The notes: a model not told the origin generated them from the letters alone. Counted from the stretch's first letter, positions 1 to 8,388 are shown. The stretch: 55,239 bases of DNA from Ruminococcus sp. zg-924 (GCF_024433635.1 NZ_WNJZ01000018.1:1-55239); one strand, 5' to 3'. Numbers and translations are program-made.

Positions 1-80
1 TGGTGTTCTCGCATATCCATTATAACACCTATTTTGAATTCTGCACTATATACTTTGTTTTTTCTTCCTGTTTTACCCAT
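1..80 (-). CDS. IS3-family transposase OrfA, N-terminal fragment
   Basis: An open frame starts with ATG at 80 and runs off the window edge. The 26 visible codons begin MGKTGRKNKVYS and continue AEFKIGVIMDMREH. This matches the basic N-terminus and start of the helix-turn-helix of IS3-group OrfA proteins, which bind the terminal repeats and are fused to OrfB by programmed frameshifting in the family. A GGAGG lies 11 bases before the ATG, inside the terminal hairpin, so translation of read-through transcripts may be blocked. The gene is truncated only by the window edge. Confidence 0.7.
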   Translation of the reverse strand, partial: MGKTGRKNKVYSAEFKIGVIMDMREH

Positions 81-87
81 AAAAATA

Positions 88-121
88 TGCACCTCCAAAA
101 GTGTCTAACTTTTGGGGTGCA
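88..121. repeat. IS end hairpin containing the orfA ribosome-binding site
   Basis: The arms at about 88-101 and 109-121 are inverted copies (TGCACC-CCAAAAG on the minus strand) with one bulged base and a 7-base loop. The orfA SD (GGAGG) is in one arm and would be paired in any transcript that enters from the flanking DNA. Transcripts starting inside the element would lack the outer arm. Confidence 0.7.
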
Positions 122-150
122 TATCAAAATCTCGCCCGTTTATTTTTTCT

Positions 151-1092
151 TTATTTGCTTATCTTTTCAATTGATTCAACAAGATATCTCTGCTTTTTGA
201 ATATGAGATTTACAAGCAATGAGAGGTATTTTATTATGATTGTCAGAATTGCAAAAACACCAAAGAAGGAGCCTGTTATCACAAGCATTGTAGTGGTAAA
301 GCCCGGAACAGGATGACCCAGCGCAAACACAAGGATTGTGTATATCCCTATGCCTATTGTTGCAAGTATCATAATTACCGTCAATATCATTGATGCACGA
401 TAGCCGATATTAGTAAAGAGCATAAGGCTGTCAAGTGCAGTTTCAAGACGTGCATCTGACGGCTTATTGGCAGACTCAAGCCTTGCGTTGTTTAGCGGCT
501 CATATTGAATAGTATCCATTTTAAGTCCGCAATTTGCGTACAACGCCTTTCTGTACGGTATAGTTTTGCTCAATGCGTGAACACGGTTTATTGCTCGACG
601 AGATAGTATTCTAAAAGACTCTGTGGAGAGCTTATACTGTGTTTTGGCGCTTTTGTTAAACAGCTTGTAAAACAGTTTTGAGGTTAATCTCTTTTTGCCA
701 TTTGCGGCTGTTGAAACAATATCAAAGCCTTTAAGCGAGTGATTGTATACATCCATAATCAGGGACGGGTCAAAGTCAATAATATCGCTGTCAAACTCAA
801 ACACAAAGTCGCCTATTGAAAGGTCAACGCCTGCGTTCATAGACATTTCAAGCCCTTGGAAAAATCCCATATTGACAATGCTTAACGGACATTCAAGGTA
901 CTTCTCGCCAAACTCCTTTATTTTTTTTGCACTTTCATCATATGAAGCATCATTCACACAGATAATTTCATATTTAAGAAAATGCTCCTGAAAAACGCCG
1001 TTAATTTTTTTTAAAAAATCCACAACAGTATTTTCCCTGTTGCGGACATACACAACAGCGGAAACAAAGTTTTTTTCTTTATCTTTAACCAT
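151..1092 (-). CDS. GT2 glycosyltransferase with C-terminal membrane segments (GtrB/DPM1-like)
   Basis: This 313-residue protein has an N-terminal GT-A fold. The features visible are a VVYVRNRENT strand, VNDASYDES as the nucleotide-binding loop, and FEFDSDIID as the DxD-type metal site. Two long hydrophobic segments near residues 230-300 precede a basic tail. This is the layout of polyprenyl-phosphate sugar transferases (GtrB, DPM1), which load a sugar from a nucleotide onto undecaprenyl phosphate at the inner membrane face. It is the last gene of the glycan operon and overlaps the FAD oxidoreductase by 8 bases. GAGGTG sits 7 bases before the ATG. The donor sugar is unknown. An IS3 end lies 30 bases downstream, and no clear terminator remains between them. 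Confidence 0.75.
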   Translation of the reverse strand: MVKDKEKNFVSAVVYVRNRENTVVDFLKKINGVFQEHFLKYEIICVNDASYDESAKKIKEFGEKYLECPLSIVNMGFFQGLEMSMNAGVDLSIGDFVFEFDSDIIDFDPSLIMDVYNHSLKGFDIVSTAANGKKRLTSKLFYKLFNKSAKTQYKLSTESFRILSRRAINRVHALSKTIPYRKALYANCGLKMDTIQYEPLNNARLESANKPSDARLETALDSLMLFTNIGYRASMILTVIMILATIGIGIYTILVFALGHPVPGFTTTMLVITGSFFGVFAILTIIIKYLSLLVNLIFKKQRYLVESIEKISK

Positions 1093-2209
1093 TTTTCAAC
1101 ACCTCGTCCAAATCGTATACAGTATTGATTTTGCCCGACAACACAGATACAAAGGTTGGATTTTCACTGAATTTTTTAATAACTGTCGGTCTTGAATCGT
1201 CTATTTCAGACGCCTTTAAAATCGGCTTCATTGAATACAAAGAAGAAACATATTCAAAGCCTAAGCTGTCCTTAAGATATTTTCTTGCAAGATTAGACAT
1301 AAACGGCCACGCACTCTGCGGCTTTGCGGGACAGTCGTTGCAGTTTCCAAGTCTTTGCGGTGTACAGAAACCGCCGCTTTTTGCCTGACACGGGAAATGC
1401 GGAACAGAGTCATAGCTTGTCATATGCGGAGTAAACGTAACCGAGGTAAGCGAATGAAGCCCCGTTTTGCCAAACGGCATTATTGAGAAGAACGGTCCGT
1501 CCATTACCGTTATTCCTGTGTTCTTGAGCTTGTCCGACACCGTACAGAGGATAATCTCGCAAAGCTCATATTTTATTCCAAACGGCTCAAATCCCATCAT
1601 ATCAAGTATCTGGTTAACTCCTGCATACGTTGCATTAAGAATAAACGGAGCAGAAACCTCTGATGAATCCTTAAGCCTAACACTGTAAGCTGCGCCTGTG
1701 TTTTCAATGCTTTCAATCACTGCGCTGTATTTTATTGTAACTCCCTTGTATTTTTCAAGCTCTGAAAGGAAATAATCCTTGAGTATCTGCGCATCGTAGG
1801 TGTATTCCTTAGTCAGAAATGCGCCGTCACACATACCCTCCTTGAAATAGCGGGAAACCGGCTCGTCTTCGCACATTATGTTTGCGTCTTTGCAGAACTT
1901 TTTGAATTGCTCTGCATTCGTCCAACTGAAATTAGCGCTTGTTGCATAAACCTGATCAAATTCACTGTGAACACAAAAGCCGTAATCCTTGTTGAACCTG
2001 TCAAAATATCCCCTTGACTTCACTGCTGTTGAAATAGAACGGGGATAGTGATACCCCATATGAACTCTCGCCTGATTTATATATGTAGCACGTTTAAAAG
2101 GTGCATCGTCACATTCAAGAACAAGAACCTTTTGACCGAGCTTACCGCAAAACAAAGCGGAATAAAGTCCGTAAAGTCCTGCTCCGATTATTATTTTATC
2201 ATAAATCAA
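1085..2209 (-). CDS. FAD-dependent oxidoreductase (DAO-like) with a four-cysteine segment
   Basis: This 374-residue protein opens with a Rossmann dinucleotide motif (IIIGAGLYGLYSA) followed by an acidic strand end (VLECDD), as in the DAO superfamily. A later LNATYAGVNQI segment fits the second FAD-contact region. It is expected to oxidise a C-O or C-N bond; its place in a sugar operon suggests a sugar or amino-sugar substrate, but this is inference. Unusually, residues 274-293 hold Cys274, Cys282, Cys290 and Cys293 (C-x7-C-x7-C-x2-C), which could bind Zn or an Fe-S cluster. The start is TTG, supported by GGGGAGG 8 bases upstream. The gene overlaps its downstream neighbour by 8 bases, consistent with coupled translation. 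Confidence 0.7.
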   Translation of the reverse strand: MIYDKIIIGAGLYGLYSALFCGKLGQKVLVLECDDAPFKRATYINQARVHMGYHYPRSISTAVKSRGYFDRFNKDYGFCVHSEFDQVYATSANFSWTNAEQFKKFCKDANIMCEDEPVSRYFKEGMCDGAFLTKEYTYDAQILKDYFLSELEKYKGVTIKYSAVIESIENTGAAYSVRLKDSSEVSAPFILNATYAGVNQILDMMGFEPFGIKYELCEIILCTVSDKLKNTGITVMDGPFFSIMPFGKTGLHSLTSVTFTPHMTSYDSVPHFPCQAKSGGFCTPQRLGNCNDCPAKPQSAWPFMSNLARKYLKDSLGFEYVSSLYSMKPILKASEIDDSRPTVIKKFSENPTFVSVLSGKINTVYDLDEVLKNG

Positions 2210-2229
2210 TTACACTGCCTCCCCTGCTG

Positions 2230-4317
2230 TCACTTTCTCTCGCCGTATGGGAATAATTTTCTTTCGCTTGCAAATGTTGATTTATTTGTTACCTCATAAA
2301 TTGTAATATTACCTTGACAGGTGTGTATTGGAATAAGACCGTAGCGTGAAACAAAATCAGGTCTTATATTCTCTGCCTTGCACACAACATAGTCCGGCGT
2401 TACAAAATTATCGGTAAGCTCAATAAGAGCGTTCGGGTCGCTTGGCTTTGACCATGGCGGTCCGAAGGTTTTTATTCCTGTATAAGCTCCAAAGGAGAAC
2501 GGGTCACCCTCGTTTATGCCGCTGAAAAATACTCGTGGATTATCGTTTTTAGCTGTAACAACGCTTTCAATCTCAGCTGCCGCCGCAGGCTTGTCAAGGA
2601 GCGATTGAAGCATAACATACGGTGTGTAGCGGCTTAAATATGTTGAACCTGCCGTAACGATAAGCGCAAGGCAAACAAGCACAGTTGTAATGTTAACAAC
2701 CCAGCTTTTCGAGGTTTTTTCATAGCTTTCAGCGTATTGCACAGAAGCAGACAAGGCTTTTGACTTCTTCTTTTTCCCAACGGTATCTCTGACCTTTGTA
2801 AATGCAGATATACTGTAAACAACAGAAAATAAAAACAAAATGAGCATAACAAAGGTTTCTGTGTGGTATCTTGAATCAGCAAAGCCAACAACCCAGATTC
2901 CGCAGAATTTTGCTAAGTAAACCAACACACACACTCCTGTGCTGATTAAAAGCTTTATGTGAGATGAGAAGTACAAGCCTATCTTCCTGCAATTCATAAA
3001 GCGCAAAAGCATTACTACAATCCATACAGCAAGAATTATCAACACGGCTGTCGGCAGTATCTGAGAGCCTATTCTGTCGAGTATTCCTCTCAGCTTGACA
3101 TCAAAAAGGCACTTGAACCATGCGTCAAAATTATTGAAAATTGTCTGCGGCACATATGTGCTTGAATAATATCTTTGAGGTATAGACGGCGTTACCAGCC
3201 ACATTGTTCCGCCGTTGTCGCTTATCCACGGCTTACCGAAGTTGACAAGCGAAAAGATAATCCAAGGCGCAGTTGGAATAAGCAGACCGCCTGCGTATTT
3301 AGCCGAATTCTTTATGCGATTGCCTTTTTCCGAGAATATTAGCATTACTATAAGGCACAGTCCTGCGGCAACAAGCGCATCAAAGCGGCAAACCATTGCA
3401 CAGCCTGCCCCTACTCCTGCCAAAATACAGCTCTTTGTTTTGATACTTGGCAAATCAAGAATATAGTAGGTGAGAATAAGAATAGACAAAATAGCAAGCG
3501 GAACGCTTCTTGTTACACGCATCTCTGTGAGATACGGATCGTTTGTCACCATAAACACAGCCGCTATTGTACCTGCGTATGGGTTATTAAAATGCTTGGT
3601 AGAGATTTTGTAGAGCATTAAACAGCTTATGCAGGTAATAACAATATTCAAAATTGTGCCGCTGTAAATTTTAAGTCCGGTAAGAGAGTCAACTACCGCA
3701 ACAAGGGTTGGATAAAGATATGGAAAGGATATTCCAAGCTCAGTATCAACAATATACTGACGCTGAGTTGCTACATTGTAAAAGTTACCGAAAATAGTGC
3801 GGCTTATGTCGTAGTATGAGTATGAGTCCGGTGAAAACAGGTCATATACATACAGACTGTACTCGATTGCAAAAAGCATAGCAATAAGTATTATCGCCGC
3901 ACAAATGTGCTTTCCCCTGTCTTTTATCGGAAATACAAAGCCGAAGTACATCAGCACAAAAATTGCAATAAACGATATGCAAAAGAACGGCGTCGACTGA
4001 CGCAGATCAATGGCGAAGCTCACCAATAGAACTGACGGTAAGAACAGAGCAATAATTTTTAAAATCTCGTTTCCCTTAAGTGCAGAAGGTATAAGAAATT
4101 TGCAAAGCAAAAGAGCAATAACGCCGAATCCGATTCCTAAAAGAATACTTGTGGGTATGTATACAGGATTTGCAACATAAGCCTGAAGCGACGTTAGAAC
4201 AAATGCAGGCATCAGCACAATTGCAATATACATTATTTTTTCCAACACGTTTAGCGAGTTCAATGCGCTGAAATCTATTTTCTTGTTTGATTTTACTTTT
4301 TCCATTTTATTTACCAT
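2230..4317 (-). CDS. Polytopic membrane glycosyltransferase (PMT/ArnT-like, GT39/GT83 type)
   Basis: About 695 residues, with roughly a dozen hydrophobic segments, then an interruption near residues 510-540 and a soluble C-terminal domain. An acidic site in the first outer loop (DLFSPDSYSYYD) and the downstream ADSRYHTE motif fit GT-C enzymes that use polyprenyl-phosphate sugars outside the membrane. The GtrB-like GT2 two genes downstream could supply that donor. The start is uncertain: three in-frame ATGs lie at 4329, 4317 and 4305, and an upstream TTG at 4353 overlaps the previous gene. 4317 is chosen because GGAAAG precedes it and it follows the upstream stop directly. The acceptor is unknown. 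Confidence 0.7.
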   Translation of the reverse strand: MVNKMEKVKSNKKIDFSALNSLNVLEKIMYIAIVLMPAFVLTSLQAYVANPVYIPTSILLGIGFGVIALLLCKFLIPSALKGNEILKIIALFLPSVLLVSFAIDLRQSTPFFCISFIAIFVLMYFGFVFPIKDRGKHICAAIILIAMLFAIEYSLYVYDLFSPDSYSYYDISRTIFGNFYNVATQRQYIVDTELGISFPYLYPTLVAVVDSLTGLKIYSGTILNIVITCISCLMLYKISTKHFNNPYAGTIAAVFMVTNDPYLTEMRVTRSVPLAILSILILTYYILDLPSIKTKSCILAGVGAGCAMVCRFDALVAAGLCLIVMLIFSEKGNRIKNSAKYAGGLLIPTAPWIIFSLVNFGKPWISDNGGTMWLVTPSIPQRYYSSTYVPQTIFNNFDAWFKCLFDVKLRGILDRIGSQILPTAVLIILAVWIVVMLLRFMNCRKIGLYFSSHIKLLISTGVCVLVYLAKFCGIWVVGFADSRYHTETFVMLILFLFSVVYSISAFTKVRDTVGKKKKSKALSASVQYAESYEKTSKSWVVNITTVLVCLALIVTAGSTYLSRYTPYVMLQSLLDKPAAAAEIESVVTAKNDNPRVFFSGINEGDPFSFGAYTGIKTFGPPWSKPSDPNALIELTDNFVTPDYVVCKAENIRPDFVSRYGLIPIHTCQGNITIYEVTNKSTFASERKLFPYGERK

Positions 4318-4318
4318 T

Positions 4319-5125
4319 TTACTTTCCATTATTTTTCGGCTTATAAGAGCCAAAAAGATTCTTGAACAGTATCTTCATAAGCTCGGCATTTCCCTTGAGC
4401 GGACTGATTTTTGTCGGCGTTTTCTCGTTTTTCGGGTACTGCCTTGTAACGGGAATTTCACAGGCTTTTAGCTTAAGCTGTGAGCATCTAACGGACAAAT
4501 AAGCCAAAAGCTCGTATGTCATAAACACGTCCCTGTAAATCTGAACATCGGGATGAGTTATGTATTGTCTTGAGTAGGCTCGGTAAGCGTTTGTTGTGTC
4601 TGTAAACCACTGATGAGCCGTAAGTGAAATAACCGGTGCATGGATTAATCTGACTGATACAAGGCGCATAAGCGGAGTGTTAATTGCCTTGCCGCCCTTG
4701 ACAAAGCGTGAGCCTTGGATAAAATCGTAACCCTCTTCAAGCTTTTCAATAAATCTAGGAATGTCCTCGATAGAGTCCTTGTTGTTGCCGTCTATTGTAA
4801 TAAAGCCTTCATAGCCTCTTTGCTGCGCCCAGTAAAAACCCATTCTCAGCTGTGCTCCCTGCTTGCCTATATCCTGCTTTGTCAGCAGAGTGTTTACTCC
4901 AAGGGATTTTAACAGTGCTTCATCTGTACAGCCGTCCTTAGAGCCGCCGTCACAAATAATAATGTCGCAAAGCTTGTCTATATTGTTTTCCTGCGCCTTT
5001 AAAAGCTCCTTCTTAATTCTCTCACCCTCATTAATGATGGGAATTAAAACGCAGTATTTGCTGTTTTTTTCGGCGTATTCGTCACATTGGAATTTCGGCA
5101 CGCCGTCTATATTTTCAAAAATCAA
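4319..5125 (-). CDS. Soluble GT2 family glycosyltransferase
   Basis: This 268-residue GT-A protein carries CVLIPIINEGERI at the first strand, IICDGGSKDG as the nucleotide loop and FITIDGNNKDS at the DxD-like position. The first metal aspartate is kept, but the second is replaced by asparagine (DGN). There are no clear membrane helices, in contrast to the GT2 at 151-1092. It probably transfers a sugar or polyol from a nucleotide donor in the cytoplasm during glycan assembly. The start is TTG with GGAGG 7 bases before it. The gene overlaps the preceding isomerase by 4 bases. Substrates cannot be told from sequence. Confidence 0.75.
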   Translation of the reverse strand: MIFENIDGVPKFQCDEYAEKNSKYCVLIPIINEGERIKKELLKAQENNIDKLCDIIICDGGSKDGCTDEALLKSLGVNTLLTKQDIGKQGAQLRMGFYWAQQRGYEGFITIDGNNKDSIEDIPRFIEKLEEGYDFIQGSRFVKGGKAINTPLMRLVSVRLIHAPVISLTAHQWFTDTTNAYRAYSRQYITHPDVQIYRDVFMTYELLAYLSVRCSQLKLKACEIPVTRQYPKNEKTPTKISPLKGNAELMKILFKNLFGSYKPKNNGK

Positions 5126-5898
5126 AGTAAAACCTCCGCAACATATTTAACGGCATTCTTAACCTGCTCAATGTTATCCTTATTGCCCATTTCAATTGAA
5201 ATAAATTTATCGTAATCGAGCGTTTTAAGCTGCGAGTGAAGCTGTCTTTTTTCAATCGGCGCAAGATACGGCTCGGATATATGAATATGATTAACAAGAG
5301 CCGTATTCTCCTTGACTTCATCAAGAGTTTCATTGTTATAAATTACTGTTCCGAGGTCAAGGTTAACCATAACGCCCTTGTTTGCACACTTTCTGCAAAT
5401 TTCAAAAGCGTCGTGCGTTGTGTTCATAAAGTTGGTGTTATATATCGGCGGATTTGCCTCAAGCGCAATTACAGTATCGCTTGAAGCGGCATAGTCGCCT
5501 ATTATGTTAAAAAACTCTATTGCCTCAGGGATATATGTGCTGTCGGGAATTACCCTGTTTTTTGGGCATCCGAACACAAGATTGTGACAACCTGCGGCAT
5601 AGGCAAAATCAACAGCTTTCTTCGTGTAGTCGATAAGCTGCTGTCTTTCCTGCTGAGAGCCGAAAATACTCTGCGTTTTGCCGTACCAGATTGACTGCAT
5701 TGAAGAAATAACAAAACCGTATTGCTCGTAGATAGAGCGTGCAAAGTCTTTTATATCTTGAATTTTATCATAGGGGTTTTCGGGGAAAAGACGTGTTGGG
5801 GCAATTTCAAGACCGCAATAGCCGGCTTTACACAAAAAGGCATACATATCTGTGTCGAACTCCTTACCCCACGCAATATTTGAAATTGAGAGCTTCAT
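5122..5898 (-). CDS. Sugar phosphate isomerase/epimerase (xylose isomerase-like TIM barrel)
   Basis: At 258 residues it has the usual length of the AP-endonuclease/xylose-isomerase superfamily. Characteristic pieces are KLSISNIAWG at strand 1, YCGLEIAPTRLFP at strand 2, VIALEANPP (metal Glu) and VMVNLDLGT, then HIHISEP and FISIEMG near the end. The conserved Glu, Asp, His and Glu positions fit a divalent-metal site. It would isomerise or epimerise a sugar or keto-sugar. AAGGAGG stands 7 bases before the ATG. Placed between an SDR epimerase and a GT2, it probably makes the sugar used by this operon. The exact reaction is unknown. Confidence 0.75.
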   Translation of the reverse strand: MKLSISNIAWGKEFDTDMYAFLCKAGYCGLEIAPTRLFPENPYDKIQDIKDFARSIYEQYGFVISSMQSIWYGKTQSIFGSQQERQQLIDYTKKAVDFAYAAGCHNLVFGCPKNRVIPDSTYIPEAIEFFNIIGDYAASSDTVIALEANPPIYNTNFMNTTHDAFEICRKCANKGVMVNLDLGTVIYNNETLDEVKENTALVNHIHISEPYLAPIEKRQLHSQLKTLDYDKFISIEMGNKDNIEQVKNAVKYVAEVLL

Positions 5899-5910
5899 AA
5901 AGCCGCCTCC

Positions 5911-6840
5911 TTAAGCTTCATTAAGCTGAGATTTAACAAAATTCTCTATATCACAGCTTACCTGATTCTTATCAAAAATATATCCGTCCTTACCGCCGAA
6001 AAGTGAATAATGCTTCGTTTTAAAGTCATAAAGCGGCGGGGTCTGTGCAACCTCGTTTACAAACTCTTTGCCTGTAATCCTCCTGTATATATCAGCAGTG
6101 CAAACAGGCTCAACCGCCATATTTACAAGCCTTACATCGTTTTTAATAACAATCTCAATATGCTCCCAAAGCCTTGACAGATTATAAAACTGGTACACAC
6201 CACGGCTGTCGGTAAAATTAAGCGCAGAAAAGCCAATACTTAAAAATTCCTGCTTAAGTGCCGACTTAGTGCATTGGCTGCTGTCACAAAACTTATAAAA
6301 ACCGTTGTCCTGTTTTTTGTAACAGCAGCGGATAAGCTCGCTTTTTGCCGACAGCTCACTATACTTTTTCTCGTTCAGCATTGACGGAATAATATTAATT
6401 AAATCAAAGATGAAATTCTTCTTTATGTTTTTGCCAAAAAGTCCGGGCAGACGGATAATATGATAATTCTCAATATTTTCGCTCACCCACTGCTCAAGGC
6501 GATATCTGTTGAGCCCGTATGGGTGCAGGTTGTCCGTATCAATCAAAACGTCCTCATCAGCGCCGTTAGGGTTTTTGTAAACGTCAATTGTCGAAATCAA
6601 AACAAGTCTTTTGGGGTTGATTTTTTTGATATTATCAATGGCATTATTTATAATTGCCATATCGCCGTCGGGGTCATTATTAGCCAAGAATTTCTCGGCA
6701 CGCACACCGCTGTAAACGCACAAATCGGGGTTAAGCCCAAAAGCGTCCTGTATGTTTTTAGAATTAAAGTAATAATCAAATGTATGCTCAGCTGCAATAT
6801 TTGAGCCGACAAAGCCTGTGTAACCAACTATAATATCCAT
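5911..6840 (-). CDS. Atypical NAD-dependent epimerase/dehydratase (extended SDR)
   Basis: This 309-residue protein has the SDR cofactor loop GYTGFVG at residues 6-12, a LISTIDVY strand with Thr84, and the region where the YxxxK catalytic pair normally sits (Tyr108). There the sequence reads YGLNR, so lysine is replaced by arginine (Arg112). The C-terminal half is less conserved. It is the first gene of the glycan operon, 51 bases downstream of a promoter -10 box, with AGAGGA 8 bases before the ATG. Family members change the sugar in a nucleotide sugar. The Lys-to-Arg change makes standard catalysis doubtful, so it could be a divergent reductase or a binding protein. Confidence 0.65.
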   Translation of the reverse strand: MDIIVGYTGFVGSNIAAEHTFDYYFNSKNIQDAFGLNPDLCVYSGVRAEKFLANNDPDGDMAIINNAIDNIKKINPKRLVLISTIDVYKNPNGADEDVLIDTDNLHPYGLNRYRLEQWVSENIENYHIIRLPGLFGKNIKKNFIFDLINIIPSMLNEKKYSELSAKSELIRCCYKKQDNGFYKFCDSSQCTKSALKQEFLSIGFSALNFTDSRGVYQFYNLSRLWEHIEIVIKNDVRLVNMAVEPVCTADIYRRITGKEFVNEVAQTPPLYDFKTKHYSLFGGKDGYIFDKNQVSCDIENFVKSQLNEA

Positions 6841-6852
6841 ATATACTATCCT

Positions 6853-6885
6853 CTTAGCATTAGATTTTTTGTAACATCTGCTAAG
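6853..6885 (-). promoter_or_regulatory. Leader hairpin before the glycan operon
   Basis: In the minus-strand leader, CTTAGCA and TGCTAAG form a stem, extended by GAT/ATC, and the 3' arm runs straight into the SD (AGAGGA) of the first gene. It has no T-run in the direction of transcription, so it is not a terminator. It could modulate translation or mRNA stability. Confidence 0.4.
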
Positions 6886-6890
6886 TATAT

Positions 6891-6919
6891 AGTTTACACG
6901 AATACCGTTGTTTTGTCAA
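6891..6919 (-). promoter_or_regulatory. Sigma-A-type promoter of the glycan operon
   Basis: Read on the minus strand: TTGACA (6919-6914), a 17-base spacer, then TAAACT (6896-6891). The -35 box is a perfect consensus and overlaps the last codons of the ABC ATPase gene. It marks the glycan genes as a separate transcription unit. Confidence 0.7.
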
Positions 6920-7674
6920 TCAAACTTATTGATAAACTCCTTTGTCCTTACACTCTTAGGATTGTTGATAACCTGCTGCGCAGAGCCTTCCTCAACAATA
7001 TAACCGTCCTCCATAAAGATGATGCGGTTGGACACATCTCTTGCAAAGTTCATTTCATGTGTTACAATTACCATAGTCATATGCTCCTTTGCAAGCTCCT
7101 TGATTACGGTTAGTATTTCATTTGTAAGCTCAGGGTCAAGAGCCGAAGTAGGCTCGTCAAAGAAGAGTATCTGCGGGTTCATAGCAAGCGCACGTGCTAT
7201 TGACACACGCTGCTGCTGTCCTCCGGAAAGCTGGCATGGATAGGCGTTTTCCTTATCGGCAAGTCCTATACGCTTTAAAAGCTCACGGCAGCTTGCGTAG
7301 ACCTCCTCCTTGTTTCTTTTTTGAACATTTATCGGCGCATGCGCAAGGTTTTTTAGCACAGTAAAGTGAGGGAACAAATTAAAGTTTTGGAAAACAAGGC
7401 TGAAGTAACCTTGAATTTCCCTGAGCTGAGGCTTTGCAGCATAAACAGATTTTCCGTTTTTATCATTCCAAGCCGCTTTTTTACCAAAGTAAATAAGCTC
7501 GCCGCTGTCCATCTTTTCAAGCATTGTAGCACATCTTAAAAGAGTTGATTTGCCAGAACCGGACGGCCCTATAATTGACACAACCTCTCCCTGGCTAACT
7601 GACACGGAGATATTTTTCAAAACCTCGTTTTCACCGAAGCTCTTTTTTATATTGTTAATTTCAAGCAGTTTCAT
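6916..7674 (-). CDS. Polar amino-acid ABC transporter, ATP-binding protein
   Basis: About 252 residues. Walker [10 protein letters not shown], signature LSGGQQQR and Walker [13 protein letters not shown] are all intact, with the switch histidine in VIVTHEM. This is the GlnQ/HisP type, a peripheral ATPase driving amino-acid uptake with the adjacent permease and lipoprotein. The chosen ATG gives the family-typical N-terminus [13 protein letters not shown]. An alternative in-frame ATG at 7704 overlaps the permease stop by 4 bases (ATGA) and would add ten residues by coupled translation; the only SD-like AAAGGA lies 15 bases before 7674, so the start is open. This is the last gene of its operon. 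Confidence 0.9.
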   Translation of the reverse strand: MKLLEINNIKKSFGENEVLKNISVSVSQGEVVSIIGPSGSGKSTLLRCATMLEKMDSGELIYFGKKAAWNDKNGKSVYAAKPQLREIQGYFSLVFQNFNLFPHFTVLKNLAHAPINVQKRNKEEVYASCRELLKRIGLADKENAYPCQLSGGQQQRVSIARALAMNPQILFFDEPTSALDPELTNEILTVIKELAKEHMTMVIVTHEMNFARDVSNRIIFMEDGYIVEEGSAQQVINNPKSVRTKEFINKFD

Positions 7675-7700
7675 TTTATGACCACGAAATCCTTTCACAA

Positions 7701-8357
7701 TCATTTTATATCATAATAGCTGAATCTCTTCTCTATCTTATTCATAACAAAGGCAACAATGAAGTTGAACACAAAGTAGAACACGCCGGCAATTACGAAC
7801 GGCATCATTGTTGTCTGAGCGGCTGCAATCGCCTTTGCAAGTGAGAACAGCTCAACATACGCTATTGAGAAGGCAAGTGATGTATCCTTGACAAGTGTAA
7901 TAATCTCATTGGTTACAGACGGCAAAATGCGCTTGACAACCTGCGGAAAAATTATCTTAAAGAAGGTTTGCGCTCTTGTGTAGCCGAGAATCTTTGCCGC
8001 CTCATACTGACCCACCGGCATTGACTCTATACCTGAGCGGTAAATCTCTGCAAAATATGCGGCGTAGTTTAATACAAAGCCGATGATAACTGCAACAAGG
8101 CGGTATTCAAGCGAAAGCGAAATACCGAACAGGTAATACGGTCCAAAGTACACAACAAGCAGTTGAAGCATAAGAGGAGTACCTCTCATTATTGCGATAT
8201 AAAGCTGAGTTATGTATCTGATTATTCTGAACCTTGACATTCTGCCAAAGGTTACTACAAGCCCAAGCGGCAAAGTGAGGATAAGCGTTATCGCAAATAT
8301 TTTGATTGTTTCAAGCATACCGGACGTCATCTGCAGCAGCATATCCCAAATGCTCAT
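7701..8357 (-). CDS. Polar amino-acid ABC transporter, permease
   Basis: This 218-residue inner-membrane protein has about five hydrophobic helices and the EAA loop (EAAKILGYTRAQTFFKIIFPQ region), which docks on the ATPase. The length and layout fit HisM/GlnP-type permeases that work as homodimers, since only one permease gene is present. AAGGAG stands 10 bases before the ATG. It lies between the lipoprotein and ATPase genes, and the 112-base gap to the lipoprotein holds a long stem-loop. The transported amino acid is unknown. Confidence 0.9.
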   Translation of the reverse strand: MSIWDMLLQMTSGMLETIKIFAITLILTLPLGLVVTFGRMSRFRIIRYITQLYIAIMRGTPLMLQLLVVYFGPYYLFGISLSLEYRLVAVIIGFVLNYAAYFAEIYRSGIESMPVGQYEAAKILGYTRAQTFFKIIFPQVVKRILPSVTNEIITLVKDTSLAFSIAYVELFSLAKAIAAAQTTMMPFVIAGVFYFVFNFIVAFVMNKIEKRFSYYDIK

Positions 8358-8388
8358 TAATAGAACACTCCTTTTTCATTAATAGCAA

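Larger units (their letters stand above)
1..121 (-). mobile_element. IS3-family insertion sequence, left end only (partial)
   Basis: The minus strand running out of the window begins with a terminal repeat (TGCACCCCAAAAGTTAGAC, read from 121 downward), which has the form of an IS3-family end. It is followed by a strong SD and the N-terminus of an OrfA-type transposase. The element boundary is placed at 121, about 30 bases past the stop of the neighbouring glycosyltransferase. The rest of the element, including orfB, the other terminal repeat and the target duplication, lies outside the window, so integrity cannot be judged. Confidence 0.75.
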
